From Pseudomonas viridiflava (lineage in GTDB: Bacteria > Pseudomonadota > Gammaproteobacteria > Pseudomonadales > Pseudomonadaceae), in contig NZ_UUIS01000043.1 of assembly GCF_900589395.1 (NCBI RefSeq), forward strand, positions 19,999 through 83,998: a stretch of DNA of 64,000 nt. The letters run 5' to 3'. Below are positions 53,270-62,955 of the stretch, piece by piece; within the stretch, counting starts at the first letter, position 1, and every line of letters begins with the position of its first letter. The notes below the pieces were generated by a model, which saw nothing but the letters and a program-made list of their open reading frames with translations, did not search any database and was not told where the DNA came from. Made by a program: the position numbers and the translations under genes.

Positions 53270-55090
53270 GTGATCGAAAATCTCCGTAACATCGCCATCA
53301 TCGCGCACGTTGACCACGGTAAAACCACACTGGTCGACAAGCTGCTGCGTCAGTCCGGCACTCTTGAGCGCAACGAGCTCAACGACGAGCGCGTGATGGA
53401 CTCCAACGACCAGGAGAAAGAGCGCGGTATTACCATTCTGGCGAAAAACACCGCCATCAACTGGAACGGCTACCACATCAACATCGTGGACACCCCGGGC
53501 CACGCCGACTTCGGCGGCGAAGTAGAGCGCGTGATGTCGATGGTCGACTCCGTGCTGCTGCTGGTCGATGCCCAGGACGGCCCTATGCCGCAAACCCGCT
53601 TCGTGACCAAGAAGGCCTTCGAAGCCGGCCTGCGTCCGATCGTGGTCATCAACAAGGTCGACCGTCCGGGCGCGCGTCCTGACTGGGTTCTGGACCAGAT
53701 CTTCGATCTGTTCGACAACCTGGGCGCCACCGAAGAACAACTGGACTTCCAGGTCGTCTACGCCTCGGCCCTGAACGGCATTGCCGGTCTGGATCACACC
53801 GACATGGCCGAAGACATGACCCCGCTGTACCAGGCTGTTGTCGACCACGTACCGCCACCGGCCGTTGACCGTGACGGCGCGTTCCAGATGCAGATCTCCG
53901 CTCTGGACTACAACAGCTTCCTGGGTGTGATCGGCGTTGGCCGTATCGCCCGTGGTCGCGTCAAGCCGAACACGCCGGTCGTGGCCATCGGTGCCGACGG
54001 CAAGCGTCGCAACGGTCGTATCCTGAAGCTGATGGGTCACCACGGTCTGCACCGCATCGACGTCGAAGAAGCTGCCGCCGGCGACATCGTCTGCATCAGC
54101 GGCATGGACTCGCTGTTCATCTCCGACACCCTGTGCCACCCGGACACGGTCGAGGCGATGAAGCCGCTGACCGTCGACGAGCCAACCGTTTCCATGACCT
54201 TCCAGGTCAACGACTCGCCATTCTGCGGTAAAGAAGGCAAGTTCGTGACCAGCCGTAACATCAAGGACCGTCTGGACAAGGAGCTGCTGTACAACGTGGC
54301 CCTGCGCGTTGAAGAAGGCGACTCGGCCGACAAGTTCAAGGTCTCCGGCCGTGGTGAGCTGCACCTCTCGGTACTGATCGAAACCATGCGTCGCGAAGGC
54401 TTCGAACTGGCCCTGGGCCGTCCTGAAGTGATCATCCGCGAAGTCGACGGCGTCAAGCAGGAACCGTTCGAAAACGTCACCATCGACATCCCTGAAGAAG
54501 CGCAGGGCAAGGTCATGGAAGAGATGGGCCTGCGTAAAGGCGACCTGAGCAACATGGTGCCGGATGGCAAGGGCCGTGTGCGTCTGGAATACAACATCCC
54601 AGCCCGTGGTCTGATCGGTTTCCGTAACCAGTTCCTGACCCTGACCAACGGTGCCGGCATCCTGACCTCGATCTTCGATCGCTATGACACCGTCAAGTCG
54701 GGCCACATGTCCGGCCGTCAGAACGGCGTTCTGGTTTCGGTCGAGACCGGCAAGGCGTTGACCTACTCGCTGGAAACCCTGCAGGCGCGCGGCAAGCTGT
54801 TCGTCGAGCACGGCCAGGAAATCTACAACGGTCAGATCGTCGGCCAGAACAGCCGCGACAACGACCTGGGCGTCAACCCTACCAAGGGCAAGAAGCTCGA
54901 CAACATGCGTGCTTCGGGTAAAGACGAAACCATCGCCCTGGTTCCGCCAGTGAAGTTCACCCTGGAACAGGCCCTGGAATACATTCAGGAAGACGAGCTG
55001 TGCGAAGTGACGCCCAAATCCATCCGTCTTCGCAAGAAGATCCTGGACGAAAGCGAACGTACCCGCGCTGCCAAGAAAGCCAAGAACTGA
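53270..55090 (+). CDS. typA: Translational GTPase TypA/BipA
   Basis: A 606-residue ribosome-associated GTPase that helps large-subunit assembly and stress growth. G1 is [15 protein letters not shown], switch I is [14 protein letters not shown]3 is [18 protein letters not shown] and G4 is [14 protein letters not shown]. The C-terminal TypA-specific domain includes [20 protein letters not shown]. The start codon is GTG at 53270. A strong terminator follows. Confidence 0.97.
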   Translation: MIENLRNIAIIAHVDHGKTTLVDKLLRQSGTLERNELNDERVMDSNDQEKERGITILAKNTAINWNGYHINIVDTPGHADFGGEVERVMSMVDSVLLLVDAQDGPMPQTRFVTKKAFEAGLRPIVVINKVDRPGARPDWVLDQIFDLFDNLGATEEQLDFQVVYASALNGIAGLDHTDMAEDMTPLYQAVVDHVPPPAVDRDGAFQMQISALDYNSFLGVIGVGRIARGRVKPNTPVVAIGADGKRRNGRILKLMGHHGLHRIDVEEAAAGDIVCISGMDSLFISDTLCHPDTVEAMKPLTVDEPTVSMTFQVNDSPFCGKEGKFVTSRNIKDRLDKELLYNVALRVEEGDSADKFKVSGRGELHLSVLIETMRREGFELALGRPEVIIREVDGVKQEPFENVTIDIPEEAQGKVMEEMGLRKGDLSNMVPDGKGRVRLEYNIPARGLIGFRNQFLTLTNGAGILTSIFDRYDTVKSGHMSGRQNGVLVSVETGKALTYSLETLQARGKLFVEHGQEIYNGQIVGQNSRDNDLGVNPTKGKKLDNMRASGKDETIALVPPVKFTLEQALEYIQEDELCEVTPKSIRLRKKILDESERTRAAKKAKN

Positions 55091-55118
55091 GTAATCGGTT
55101 AACCGGCTGAAAACAAAA

Positions 55119-55149
55119 CGCCCCCGGTCGCAAGACCGGGGGCGTTTTT
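55119..55149 (+). terminator. Rho-independent terminator of typA
   Basis: CGCCCCCGGTC-GCAA-GACCGGGGGCG is a perfect 11-bp stem followed by T5. Confidence 0.95.
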
Positions 55150-55174
55150 GTGTGTGCTACTGGCACCGGCGGAT

Positions 55175-55313
55175 GTAGGAGCGCGCTCTGCCGGAATGCC
55201 GGACCACCGCGACCGGCTGCGTTAGCAGTCGTAAAATTTCAGCGTTTCACAGATTTTGCGAGCGCTGCGCACTCGGTCGCGGTGGTCCGGCATTCCGGCA
55301 AGCGCGCTCCTAC
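55175..55313. repeat. Inverted REP pair with both arms extended
   Basis: The left arm carries CCGGAATGCCGGACCACC inside the usual GAGCGCGC...CGCGACC, and the right arm carries the inverse. The spacer words TGCGTTAGCAGTCGTAAAAT and TCAGCGTTTCACAGATTTTG match the other elements. Confidence 0.9.
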
Positions 55314-55352
55314 CGGGCTCGATGTCTACTGCGCGACAAGCCCAGAGCCCCA

Positions 55353-55808
55353 TCAGAACTTGAGCGGCACCCGGCCCGAGTTGGCGTTCAGCGTGCCGCT
55401 GGTGTTGCGCTCTACCGCCTTGGGCTTGTAGGCGCAATAGCCCGGGCGCGGGCCGATCTTCGGGTGGCTGCGGCAGGTGTCGGGGCGCTTTTCGTAGATG
55501 GTGCACAACCGGCTCTTGCGGTCCAGGTACAGGCAGTCGTTGTTGCTCATGCGCTGCAGGGTGAAAATCCCGCTCTTCTGGTTGTAGCGCTCGATGGTCC
55601 CTTCCTTGAGCAGGCGCTTGGCGATGTTCTTGGGCGGCTCGCCGCTTTCGAACTCATCGACCACACCGATGCGGATCAAGTCCTTGATCTTCACTTCCAC
55701 CGGCAGGGTGCAGCAGCTGGAAATGCAGCCTCCACACATGTGGCTGGCGTATTTGGCCCAGGTTTCAAGGCGGTCGATTTCAGCAGCGGCAATCAGGGTG
55801 GGTTTCAT
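55353..55808 (-). CDS. YkgJ-family cysteine-cluster protein
   Basis: A 151-residue protein with the zinc or iron-binding cysteine pattern of the YkgJ/Fe-S oxidoreductase-like family. Segments are HMCGGCISSCCTLPVEVKI, NNDCLYLDRKSRLCTIYEKR and PDTCRSHPKIGPRPGYCAY. The ATG at 55808 (MKPTLIAAAEIDRLETWAKY) is the likely start; the frame is open to 55940 without homology. The role of the family is not established. It ends 40 bp from a REP pair. Confidence 0.82.
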   Translation of the reverse strand: MKPTLIAAAEIDRLETWAKYASHMCGGCISSCCTLPVEVKIKDLIRIGVVDEFESGEPPKNIAKRLLKEGTIERYNQKSGIFTLQRMSNNDCLYLDRKSRLCTIYEKRPDTCRSHPKIGPRPGYCAYKPKAVERNTSGTLNANSGRVPLKF

Positions 55809-55905
55809 TATCGGTTCTGGCAGACGGTCATCACGGGCGCGGGATGATACCGGGCCGCACGGCTTTACAGTAGCGATAGATGATGGCCGGGCATTGCGCG
55901 GACCT

Positions 55906-55987
55906 GTGGGAGGCAGCGATGAGGACAACAAAGCCGGCACATCTGCTGCGTCTGTTCCATAGCCATCGCCGGCAAGCCGCCTGCCAC
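55906..55987. repeat. Degenerate REP pair (GTGGGAGG family)
   Basis: GTGGGAGGCAGCGATGAGGA and the inverse GCCGGCAAGCCGCCTGCCAC border a spacer with ACATCTGCTGCGTCTGTTCC. It lies upstream of the ykgJ-type gene. Confidence 0.6.
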
Positions 55988-56103
55988 CGTCTGGTGCCAG
56001 GCCCGAAATTGCGGCTCACATTAATCCGGTAGGAGCCCACCCTGTGTCGCTGACACCGCGCCAAGGCGGCACGCTGCCGCGCATCAATCAGCGGGCATTA
56101 GTG

Positions 56104-57480
56104 TCAGCTATGCAGCACCTGCGCCAGCGCCTCCAGGGTTTCCTGCCGTTCGGCCTGGCTCAGCCGGGGGTGGGCATTGAGCGCCGACCATTGCGGGTGC
56201 GCCCGCGCCTTGCGCAGCGGCTCGGGCAGTTTGCCCTGGCGCCAGTGGTCATCTTGCGGGTCGGCCAGTTCGATGCTGTTCATCGCCGCATGGCCGCGCA
56301 CGCTCAGGGCCTGCAACAACTGGCGCTGACGCAGGGCCAGCAGGCGCAGCACGCTGTCGTCTACGGTCAACTCGCGCAGGCCCCTGAGCTTGCCCAGCAA
56401 GCGGCCGCCGTAGCTGCGTGCCGTCAGCAGTGCGCCACCGGCGATCGCCCCGACCAGCGCCGCCGCGCCCAGGGTGATGCCGCCGACCAGCAGGTCGACC
56501 CCGGCACCGGCTGCAGCGCCGGCGGCCACGCCACCGCCGACCCGTATGCCCAGCAAGCGCAGGGTCTCGGGGTTGAACAGGTCATCGCCCCAGCGCCCGT
56601 CGAGCAGCGGCAGATGGCTGGCCGCCGCGTCCTGGACCCGAAAGGCATACAGCGTAAGCAGGCTTTCGACACAGCGTTGCTCGCGCTGGCGCACGGCCTG
56701 GTGCAGCGCTTCGATGGCCTGGCGCTCGGGCGCCTCGCGCGACTCGACACTGCGCCGGCAGGCCGCGCAATCGATCAACAGGTCGGCAATCAGTCGCGTT
56801 GCGCTGTGATAGCGGGCCTGGCGTTGCACCTCGATGTCGGCAATCAGCATTTCCAGGCGCGCACGGGCGCTTTCCAGCAGCAGGGCCAGGCTTTCATACA
56901 GGCGGCGCTCGCCGTCTTGCGGCGGGGCGACGCTGTCGAAACGCACCAGCGCATGCAGGCCCAGGCGTGACAGCGCCTCGCGCCAGTCGGCTTCGCGCTG
57001 TTGTGGGCTGCTGACAAAATTGAGCACCGGCAGCAACGGCTTACCACAGCTGGCCAGCACCGCCAGTTCGTCGCGGTACTTGGCCAGCACCGGTTCGCGG
57101 GCGTCGATCACGTACAGCCCGGCATCACACGCCAGCAACTGGCGCAGCACCTTGGCTTCCTGCTCGAAGCGCTGGCGTGCCTCGCTGCCTTGCAGAAACA
57201 GCGCCAGCCGCGCCGGGCCGTCCAGGCGCTGTTCGGCGGCCACGCGCTCCAGGTAATCGAGCAGGTCGATGGCGTCTTCAAGGCCCGGCGTGTCGTACAG
57301 CTCCAGCAGTGCCTGGCCGTCCACCGACAGGCGGGCGCCCTCGACATGCCGGGTGGTGCTGGGGCGATGCGACACCTCGCCGAAGGTCACGTCGCGGGTC
57401 AGGGTGCGCAGCAGCGAGGTCTTGCCGACATTGGTGTGGCCGACCACCGCCAGCTTCAGCGCGGGCAAGGCTTCAGTCAT
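56104..57480 (-). CDS. GTPase with C-terminal DUF3482 domain
   Basis: A 458-residue TRAFAC-type GTPase. The P-loop is LAVVGHTNVGKTSLLRTLTR, G3 is ELYDTPGLEDAIDLLDYLER, and a G4-like LPVLNFVS replaces the canonical NKxD. The C-terminal DUF3482 part has a hydrophobic glycine-rich region (GGGVAAGAAAGAGVDLLVGG, ITLGAAALVGAIAGGALL) able to enter membranes. The start overlaps the stop of the upstream DUF2868 gene by 8 nt, so the two act as a coupled pair. The biological function is unknown. Confidence 0.85.
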   Translation of the reverse strand: MTEALPALKLAVVGHTNVGKTSLLRTLTRDVTFGEVSHRPSTTRHVEGARLSVDGQALLELYDTPGLEDAIDLLDYLERVAAEQRLDGPARLALFLQGSEARQRFEQEAKVLRQLLACDAGLYVIDAREPVLAKYRDELAVLASCGKPLLPVLNFVSSPQQREADWREALSRLGLHALVRFDSVAPPQDGERRLYESLALLLESARARLEMLIADIEVQRQARYHSATRLIADLLIDCAACRRSVESREAPERQAIEALHQAVRQREQRCVESLLTLYAFRVQDAAASHLPLLDGRWGDDLFNPETLRLLGIRVGGGVAAGAAAGAGVDLLVGGITLGAAALVGAIAGGALLTARSYGGRLLGKLRGLRELTVDDSVLRLLALRQRQLLQALSVRGHAAMNSIELADPQDDHWRQGKLPEPLRKARAHPQWSALNAHPRLSQAERQETLEALAQVLHS

Positions 57481-58852
57481 GGCCTGTCTCCAGCCAGTTC
57501 ATCGGGGCGCTGTCGGTGCACGTCAGCTGCAGGTCGCGCAGTGCCACTTGCCAGTCGTCCAGGCGCTCGGGATCAAGCTGTTGACCCGGCGGTGCCGGCA
57601 GCAGCCACAGACGGGTGGCGCCGGCACTGCGCGCCAGTTCGGCGATCAGCGCCAGGCTGCCGCGATCCGGCGAGCGGCGCGGGTCGCAGGCGATCAGCAG
57701 GCGGGCCGGCGGCGTGTGGGTCAGGTGTTCGAGCAGACGATGACGCGACTCGCGGCTGTCGAGCACCCCGGCATTCACCACGCTGTCGGCGTGTGCGGGT
57801 GGCCAGGGTTGTTGATCGTCCAGCTCGATGGCCACCAGTACGGCGCCATTGCAGGTAATCGCCGCCGTGGGCGCACTGACCTGATGCACCTGCGCCGGTG
57901 CCGCATCGTTGACCCCCAACCGCTCGCTGCTGGGCATCAGACGCTCGCGCAACTGCAGGTAGGCGGGGTCTTCGAGGTCCAGCCGCAGGGCCTGGCGTCC
58001 ACGTCGCCAGCGCCACAGGCACAGCCCGGCCAGCAACAGGCGCGGCAGGATGCCGTAGATCAGCAGCACGCCGACCAGCCAGGCGGCCCAGCTTTGCCGG
58101 GCATCTTCCAGACCGGTGAGGCTGTTGCCACTGGCGCGGATCATCTCGGCGTCCGGCACGCTGAAGCCCAGCCAGGCTGGCAGCGCGCCCAGCAGCCGTG
58201 TCAGGCCGACAAAGGTTTCACTGCCCAGAATCGTGGTTTCCCAGACAAACCCGTAGCGTCGCGTGGCCATCAGCGCCAGCATCACCACCAGCGCGCTGAA
58301 CAGGGCCAGCAGCCACAAGCCGTTGCTCAGCAGGCCCAGGGCCCAGCGCTCCAGGCGTTGGCGTTGCAGCAGCACCAGCAGGGCGGGTGCCAGTTGCACG
58401 GCCTGGGCATCGCGGGCCAGCCGGGCACTGAGCCACAACCACACTTGCCCGAGGCTGGCGCTGCCCTGGCGAGTGAACAGCATGCCCAGCGCCCAGCCCA
58501 GCAACAGCAGCAGGTTGACGCCCAGCAGGCTGCCCAGCGCCCAGAACACATTGACCGGCGCCCCACCGTCGCCCAGCGCGGCAAAGGCCAGGCCCGCGCC
58601 GCTGACCACCGACAACAGCAACAGCGCCATCAGCGCCAGGCGCGCGCCTTGTTTCCAGCGGTGCAAGGCTGACGTCATGCCGTCGCGTTCGGCCAGATAC
58701 AGGGCGCGGTGCTGGATACGGGTCACCAGATCGCCCTGGGCAGTACGCGCCTGGCGACAGGCCTGCAGGTCATCGAGCGGGCCGGCCTGCGCCTCGCGCA
58801 GGCGCACCGCTTCAGTCAGCCAGAGGGTATCGAGGGGAGTCAGGGCAGTCAC
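57473..58852 (-). CDS. DUF2868 membrane protein
   Basis: A 459-residue inner-membrane protein. About four membrane segments are visible (LALMALLLLSVVSGAGLAFA; VFWALGSLLGVNLLLLLGWA; LWLLALFSALVVMLALMATR; WLVGVLLIYGILPRLLLAGL). A cytoplasmic C-terminal domain follows, with Rossmann-like strands (GAVLVAIELDD, ARLLIACDPRRSPDRGSLAL, TRLWLLPAPP). It always appears to travel with the DUF3482 GTPase in pseudomonads and likely forms a complex with it. No enzymatic motif is evident. Confidence 0.83.
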   Translation of the reverse strand: MTALTPLDTLWLTEAVRLREAQAGPLDDLQACRQARTAQGDLVTRIQHRALYLAERDGMTSALHRWKQGARLALMALLLLSVVSGAGLAFAALGDGGAPVNVFWALGSLLGVNLLLLLGWALGMLFTRQGSASLGQVWLWLSARLARDAQAVQLAPALLVLLQRQRLERWALGLLSNGLWLLALFSALVVMLALMATRRYGFVWETTILGSETFVGLTRLLGALPAWLGFSVPDAEMIRASGNSLTGLEDARQSWAAWLVGVLLIYGILPRLLLAGLCLWRWRRGRQALRLDLEDPAYLQLRERLMPSSERLGVNDAAPAQVHQVSAPTAAITCNGAVLVAIELDDQQPWPPAHADSVVNAGVLDSRESRHRLLEHLTHTPPARLLIACDPRRSPDRGSLALIAELARSAGATRLWLLPAPPGQQLDPERLDDWQVALRDLQLTCTDSAPMNWLETGHD

Positions 58853-58944
58853 ACAGCGTCTCTTTGAGAAATACCAACGGGCAGCATACCGCTGTGAGCG
58901 GGCTTGAGGGGTAACAGTTCCGTGGCTCTGGTATTCTCGCCGGC

Positions 58945-59463
58945 ATGAAAAAACAACTCTCCCTCAGCCTGATCGCCGCCCTGGCCGCCAACCGGGTGAT
59001 CGGCATCGACAATTCCATGCCCTGGCATCTGCCGGGGGATTTCAAATACTTCAAGGTCATGACCCTGGGCAAGCCGATCATCATGGGGCGCAAGACCTGG
59101 GACTCGCTGGGTCGCCCGCTGCCAGGCCGACTGAACCTGGTGGTCAGCCGCCAGAGCGGCCTGGCACTGGAAGGCGCCGAGGTCTTCGCTTCCCTGGAGG
59201 CGGCCGTACAGCGTGCCGAACAATGGGCGAGCGAGCAGGGCGTCAGCGAGGTGATGCTGATCGGCGGCGCGCAGTTGTATGCGCAAGGGCTGCCCAAAGC
59301 CGACCGCCTGTACCTGACCCGTGTCGAGCTTGAACCTGAAGGCGATGCCTGGTTTCCCGAGTTCGACGCCGGGCAGTGGCAACTCGCTTCGACCCAGGCC
59401 AATGCCGCCGCAGACGGCAAGCCGGCGTATCACTTCGAGGTGTGGGAGCGGCGCCAGGTCTGA
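58945..59463 (+). CDS. folA: Dihydrofolate reductase
   Basis: A 172-residue DHFR reducing dihydrofolate to tetrahydrofolate, recycling the folate oxidised by ThyA. Conserved stretches are IAALAANRVIGIDNSMPWHL, PGDFKYFKVMTLGKPIIMGR and KTWDSLGRPLPGRLNLVV, then MLIGGAQLYAQGL. The acidic active-site residue is the Asp in LPGDFKYFK. It is divergent from the DUF2868 gene. Confidence 0.97.
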   Translation: MKKQLSLSLIAALAANRVIGIDNSMPWHLPGDFKYFKVMTLGKPIIMGRKTWDSLGRPLPGRLNLVVSRQSGLALEGAEVFASLEAAVQRAEQWASEQGVSEVMLIGGAQLYAQGLPKADRLYLTRVELEPEGDAWFPEFDAGQWQLASTQANAAADGKPAYHFEVWERRQV

Positions 59464-59470
59464 CATTTAT

Positions 59471-59488
59471 TTGTCATCAAAGTGTCGC
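59471..59488 (+). promoter_or_regulatory. Pho-box-like sequence upstream of pchP
   Basis: TTGTCATCAAAGTGTCGC contains two TGTC(A/G) words 11 bp apart, the spacing of a PhoB box (CTGTCAT-N4-CTGTCAC), with 14 of 18 positions agreeing by eye. It begins 8 bp after the folA stop and 129 bp before pchP. PhoB control of this gene is inference. Confidence 0.45.
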
Positions 59489-59616
59489 TTTTGCGGCTCG
59501 CTGTCGTGAACACACAGATACCTGACGCAATTGAGGCCGCAACGGGTCGCAGGCATGCATAAGTAGTCACAGGATTTTGCTACGGTCGAACGCCTCTACC
59601 ATGAAGGGGCATCACC

Positions 59617-60678
59617 ATGAAGTTTCAGCGAGGATTGTTATCGGTCGCGCTCTGCCTGGGTCTGGCCGTTACAGGCCAGGCGTCGGCCACCGACTTGAAG
59701 CACTGGCCGGAGCCTGCCGCCAAGGCGCTGGAGGCGATGATCACCGCCAACGCCAACAAGGGTAACTACGCGGTGTTCGACATGGACAACACCAGTTACC
59801 GTTTCGACCTCGAAGAGTCGCTGCTGCCGTACATGGAAAGCAAAGGCCTGATCACCCGCGACACCCTCGACCCATCATTGAAACTGATCCCCTTCAAGGA
59901 CACCGCCGAGCACAAGGAAAGCCTGTTCAGCTACTACTATCGCCTGTGCGAACTCGACGACATGGTCTGCTACCCGTGGGTGGCCCAGGTGTTCTCCGGT
60001 TTTACCCTGCAGCAGCTCAAGGGTTACGTCGATGAGCTGATGGCCCTCGGCAAGCCGATCCCGGCGACCTACTACGACGGCGACACGGTAAAAACCCTTA
60101 ATGTCGAGCCGCCGAAGGTCTTCACCGGGCAGACCGAGCTGTACAACAAGCTGATGGAAAACGGCATCGAGGTCTACGTGATGACCGCCGCCTCCGAAGA
60201 ACTGGTGCGCATGGTCGCCTCCGATCCCAAGTACGGCTACAACGTCAAACCGGAAAACGTCATCGGTGTGACGATGCTGCTCAAAGACAAGAAAACCGGC
60301 GAACTGACCACCGCGCGCAAGCAGATCACCGCCGGCAAGTACGACGCCAAGGCCAACATGGACCTGGTAATCACCCCGTATCTGTGGACCCCGGCCACCT
60401 GGATGGCCGGCAAGCAGGCCGCGATCCTGACCTACATCGACCAATGGAAGAAGCCGGTGCTGGTGGCAGGCGATACCCCGAGCAGCGACGGCTACATGCT
60501 GTTCCACGGGGTCGACGTCAGCAAGGGCGGCGTGCACCTGTGGATCAACCGCAAGGACAAGTACATGAAGCAGCTCGACGGCATGATCAAGAGCAACGCC
60601 GAGGCCCAGGCCAGGGAAGGTCTGCCGGTGACGGCAGACAAGAACTGGGTGGTGGTCAAGCCGGAGGAGATTCAGTAA
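59617..60678 (+). CDS. pchP: Phosphorylcholine phosphatase
   Basis: A 353-residue exported HAD-superfamily phosphatase that releases choline from phosphorylcholine in the periplasm. A signal peptide ([18 protein letters not shown]) precedes motif I FDMDNTSY (Asp55, Asp57). The serine/threonine motif is TAASEE (about 190), and motif III is AGDTPSSDG (about 285-292), as in P. aeruginosa PchP. It supplies choline for transporters such as BetT (31947). A terminator follows. GbdR control is known for this enzyme in P. aeruginosa; a Pho-box-like site is the visible regulatory element here. Confidence 0.92.
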   Translation: MKFQRGLLSVALCLGLAVTGQASATDLKHWPEPAAKALEAMITANANKGNYAVFDMDNTSYRFDLEESLLPYMESKGLITRDTLDPSLKLIPFKDTAEHKESLFSYYYRLCELDDMVCYPWVAQVFSGFTLQQLKGYVDELMALGKPIPATYYDGDTVKTLNVEPPKVFTGQTELYNKLMENGIEVYVMTAASEELVRMVASDPKYGYNVKPENVIGVTMLLKDKKTGELTTARKQITAGKYDAKANMDLVITPYLWTPATWMAGKQAAILTYIDQWKKPVLVAGDTPSSDGYMLFHGVDVSKGGVHLWINRKDKYMKQLDGMIKSNAEAQAREGLPVTADKNWVVVKPEEIQ

Positions 60679-60710
60679 CCGATGGCAGGCGAGCATTTCA
60701 CTCAGGCATA

Positions 60711-60738
60711 AAAAAACCGGCGCCAGACGCCGGTTTTT
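60711..60738. terminator. Bidirectional terminator between pchP and ilvD
   Basis: CCGGCG-CCAGA-CGCCGG lies between A6 and T5, serving both convergent genes. Confidence 0.9.
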
Positions 60739-60756
60739 CATTGGCTGCAACTGGCC

Positions 60757-62598
60757 TTACAAGGCGTCGAGCAGCGCCTTGTTGCGCACCGCGCCCTTGT
60801 CGGCGCTGGTGGCCAGCAGGGCGTAGGCTTTCAGGGCCGTGGTCACCTTGCGTGGGCGAACTTCGACCGGTTTCCAGCCTTTGGCGTCCTGTTCGACGCG
60901 GCGGGCCGCCAGTTCTTCGTCGCTGACCAGCAGGTTGATCGAGCGGTTCGGGATGTCGATCAGCACCTTGTCGCCGTCGCGTACCAGGCCGATGGCACCG
61001 CCGGCGGCGGCTTCAGGCGAGGCGTGGCCGATGGACAGGCCGGAGGTGCCGCCCGAGAAGCGACCGTCGGTCAGCAGGGCGCAGGCCTTGCCCAGGCCCT
61101 TGGACTTCAGGTACGAGGTCGGATAGAGCATCTCTTGCATGCCCGGGCCGCCTTTAGGGCCTTCGTAGCGGATGATCACGATGTCGCCGGCCTGCACTTC
61201 GTCGGCCAGAATGCCGCGCACGGCACTGTCCTGGCTTTCGAAGATCTTGGCGTTGCCTTCGAAGACATGGATCGACTCGTCGACACCGGCGGTTTTCACC
61301 ACGCAGCCGTCCACGGCGATGTTGCCGTACAGCACGGCCAGGCCGCCTTCTTGCGAGTAGGCGTGCTCGAAGCTGCGGATGCAACCGTTCTCGCGGTCGT
61401 CGTCCAGGGTCTCCCAACGGGTCGACTGGCTGAACGCGGTCTGGGTCGGGATGCCGGCAGGACCGGCCTTGAAGAAGTGGTGCACCGCTTCATCGGTGGT
61501 CTGGGTGATGTCCCACTTGGCAATGCCTTCGGCCATCGAGCGGCTGTGCACGGTCGGCAGGTCGGTGTGCAGCAGGCCGCCACGGGCCAGCGAACCCAGG
61601 ATGCTGAAGATACCACCGGCGCGGTGCACGTCTTCCATGTGGTACTTCTGGATGTTCGGCGCCACCTTGCACAGCTGCGGCACCACGCGCGACAGGCGAT
61701 CAATGTCGCGCAGGTCGAAGGCGATCTCGGCTTCCTGGGCGGCGGCCAGCAGGTGCAGGATGGTGTTGGTCGAACCGCCCATGGCGATGTCGAGCATCAT
61801 GGCGTTCTCGAACGCCTTGAAGTTGGCAATGTTGCGCGGCAGCACTGAGTCGTCGTTGTCGCCGTAGTAGCGCTGGCACAATTCGACGATGGTGCGCCCG
61901 GCCTGCAGGAACAGTTGCTCGCGGTCGCTGTGGGTGGCCAGGGTCGAGCCGTTGCCCGGCAGCGCCAGGCCCAGTGCTTCGGTCAGGCAGTTCATCGAGT
62001 TGGCGGTGAACATGCCGGAGCACGAACCGCAGGTCGGGCAGGCGCTGCGCTCGTACTCGGCGACTTTCTCGTCGCTTGCGGTGGCGTCGGCGGCGATGAC
62101 CATGGCGTCGACCAGGTCCAGGCCGTGGCTGGCCAGCTTGGTCTTGCCCGCTTCCATCGGACCGCCGGAAACGAAGATCACCGGGATGTTCAGGCGCAGG
62201 GCGGCCATCAGCATGCCGGGGGTGATCTTGTCGCAGTTGGAAATGCACACGATGGCATCGGCGCAGTGGGCGTTGACCATGTACTCCACGGAGTCGGCGA
62301 TGATCTCGCGGCTCGGCAGCGAGTACAGCATGCCGTCATGGCCCATGGCGATGCCGTCGTCCACGGCAATGGTATTGAATTCCTTGGCCACGCCACCGGC
62401 GCGCTCGATCTCGCGGGCCACCAGCTGCCCCAGGTCCTTGAGGTGCACATGGCCCGGGACGAATTGGGTGAAGGAGTTGGCGATGGCGATGATCGGCTTC
62501 TTGAAGTCGGCATCCTTCATGCCCGTGGCACGCCACAGGGCGCGGGCACCGGCCATGTTGCGGCCGTGGGTGGAAGTCTTGGAACGATAATCAGGCAT
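60757..62598 (-). CDS. ilvD: Dihydroxy-acid dehydratase
   Basis: A 613-residue E. coli-type IlvD that dehydrates 2,3-dihydroxy-isovalerate and -methylvalerate in branched-chain amino acid synthesis. The Fe-S cysteines are in [18 protein letters not shown] and [20 protein letters not shown], with [20 protein letters not shown] downstream. It acts in the same pathway as IlvA (15028). It is clearly distinct from the aldonate-type relative at 1-1025. Confidence 0.97.
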   Translation of the reverse strand: MPDYRSKTSTHGRNMAGARALWRATGMKDADFKKPIIAIANSFTQFVPGHVHLKDLGQLVAREIERAGGVAKEFNTIAVDDGIAMGHDGMLYSLPSREIIADSVEYMVNAHCADAIVCISNCDKITPGMLMAALRLNIPVIFVSGGPMEAGKTKLASHGLDLVDAMVIAADATASDEKVAEYERSACPTCGSCSGMFTANSMNCLTEALGLALPGNGSTLATHSDREQLFLQAGRTIVELCQRYYGDNDDSVLPRNIANFKAFENAMMLDIAMGGSTNTILHLLAAAQEAEIAFDLRDIDRLSRVVPQLCKVAPNIQKYHMEDVHRAGGIFSILGSLARGGLLHTDLPTVHSRSMAEGIAKWDITQTTDEAVHHFFKAGPAGIPTQTAFSQSTRWETLDDDRENGCIRSFEHAYSQEGGLAVLYGNIAVDGCVVKTAGVDESIHVFEGNAKIFESQDSAVRGILADEVQAGDIVIIRYEGPKGGPGMQEMLYPTSYLKSKGLGKACALLTDGRFSGGTSGLSIGHASPEAAAGGAIGLVRDGDKVLIDIPNRSINLLVSDEELAARRVEQDAKGWKPVEVRPRKVTTALKAYALLATSADKGAVRNKALLDAL

Positions 62599-62955
62599 TG
62601 GAGCACTCCGGCAAAGCAGGCTAATCAGTAAGGGGAGTGAGCTTCTATGGGCGCCGCAGACACAGGCAGTGACCGGGTGTTGCGAAGAAACCGACTACCG
62701 TGGGATCACCGGGTAATCGGCCTGAGCTCATAAACCCGCCGGGGATGACTGGCGATGAATAGGCGCGATTCTACACCTCTGGGAGGTGTTGCGGACAGGG
62801 AGGTGCTCAAGCGGGTATTTGCTTTGAGGATCGAGGCCCAAATCTGTTTTCCCTGTAGGGCTTTTCTGAACGTGCCTTATGCCGGTGTCAGGGAGGTGAT
62901 TGCCGCTATACAGTCTGCGCCCGGCTCGACAAGAGCTCTGACTCAAGGAAGCAGC
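62599..62955. other. Gene-free gap with an ilvD leader hairpin
   Basis: The only structure seen is an inverted repeat on the ilvD side. CCGACTACC (62691-62699) and GGTAATCGG (62712-62720) pair with one G-U wobble when read as minus-strand RNA, about 95-120 nt upstream of ilvD. No leader peptide rich in Ile, Val or Leu was found. Promoters for ilvD and for the gene at 62956 must lie here but are not obvious. Confidence 0.4.

Noticed and set aside
53228..54811. 527-codon minus-strand frame opposite typA
   Set aside because: Antisense to typA, with no recognisable domain; shadow frame.
59461..59476. TGACA...TGTCA inverted repeat at the folA stop
   Set aside because: It overlaps the Pho-box-like direct repeat, and the symmetry is short; the direct-repeat reading explains the sequence better.
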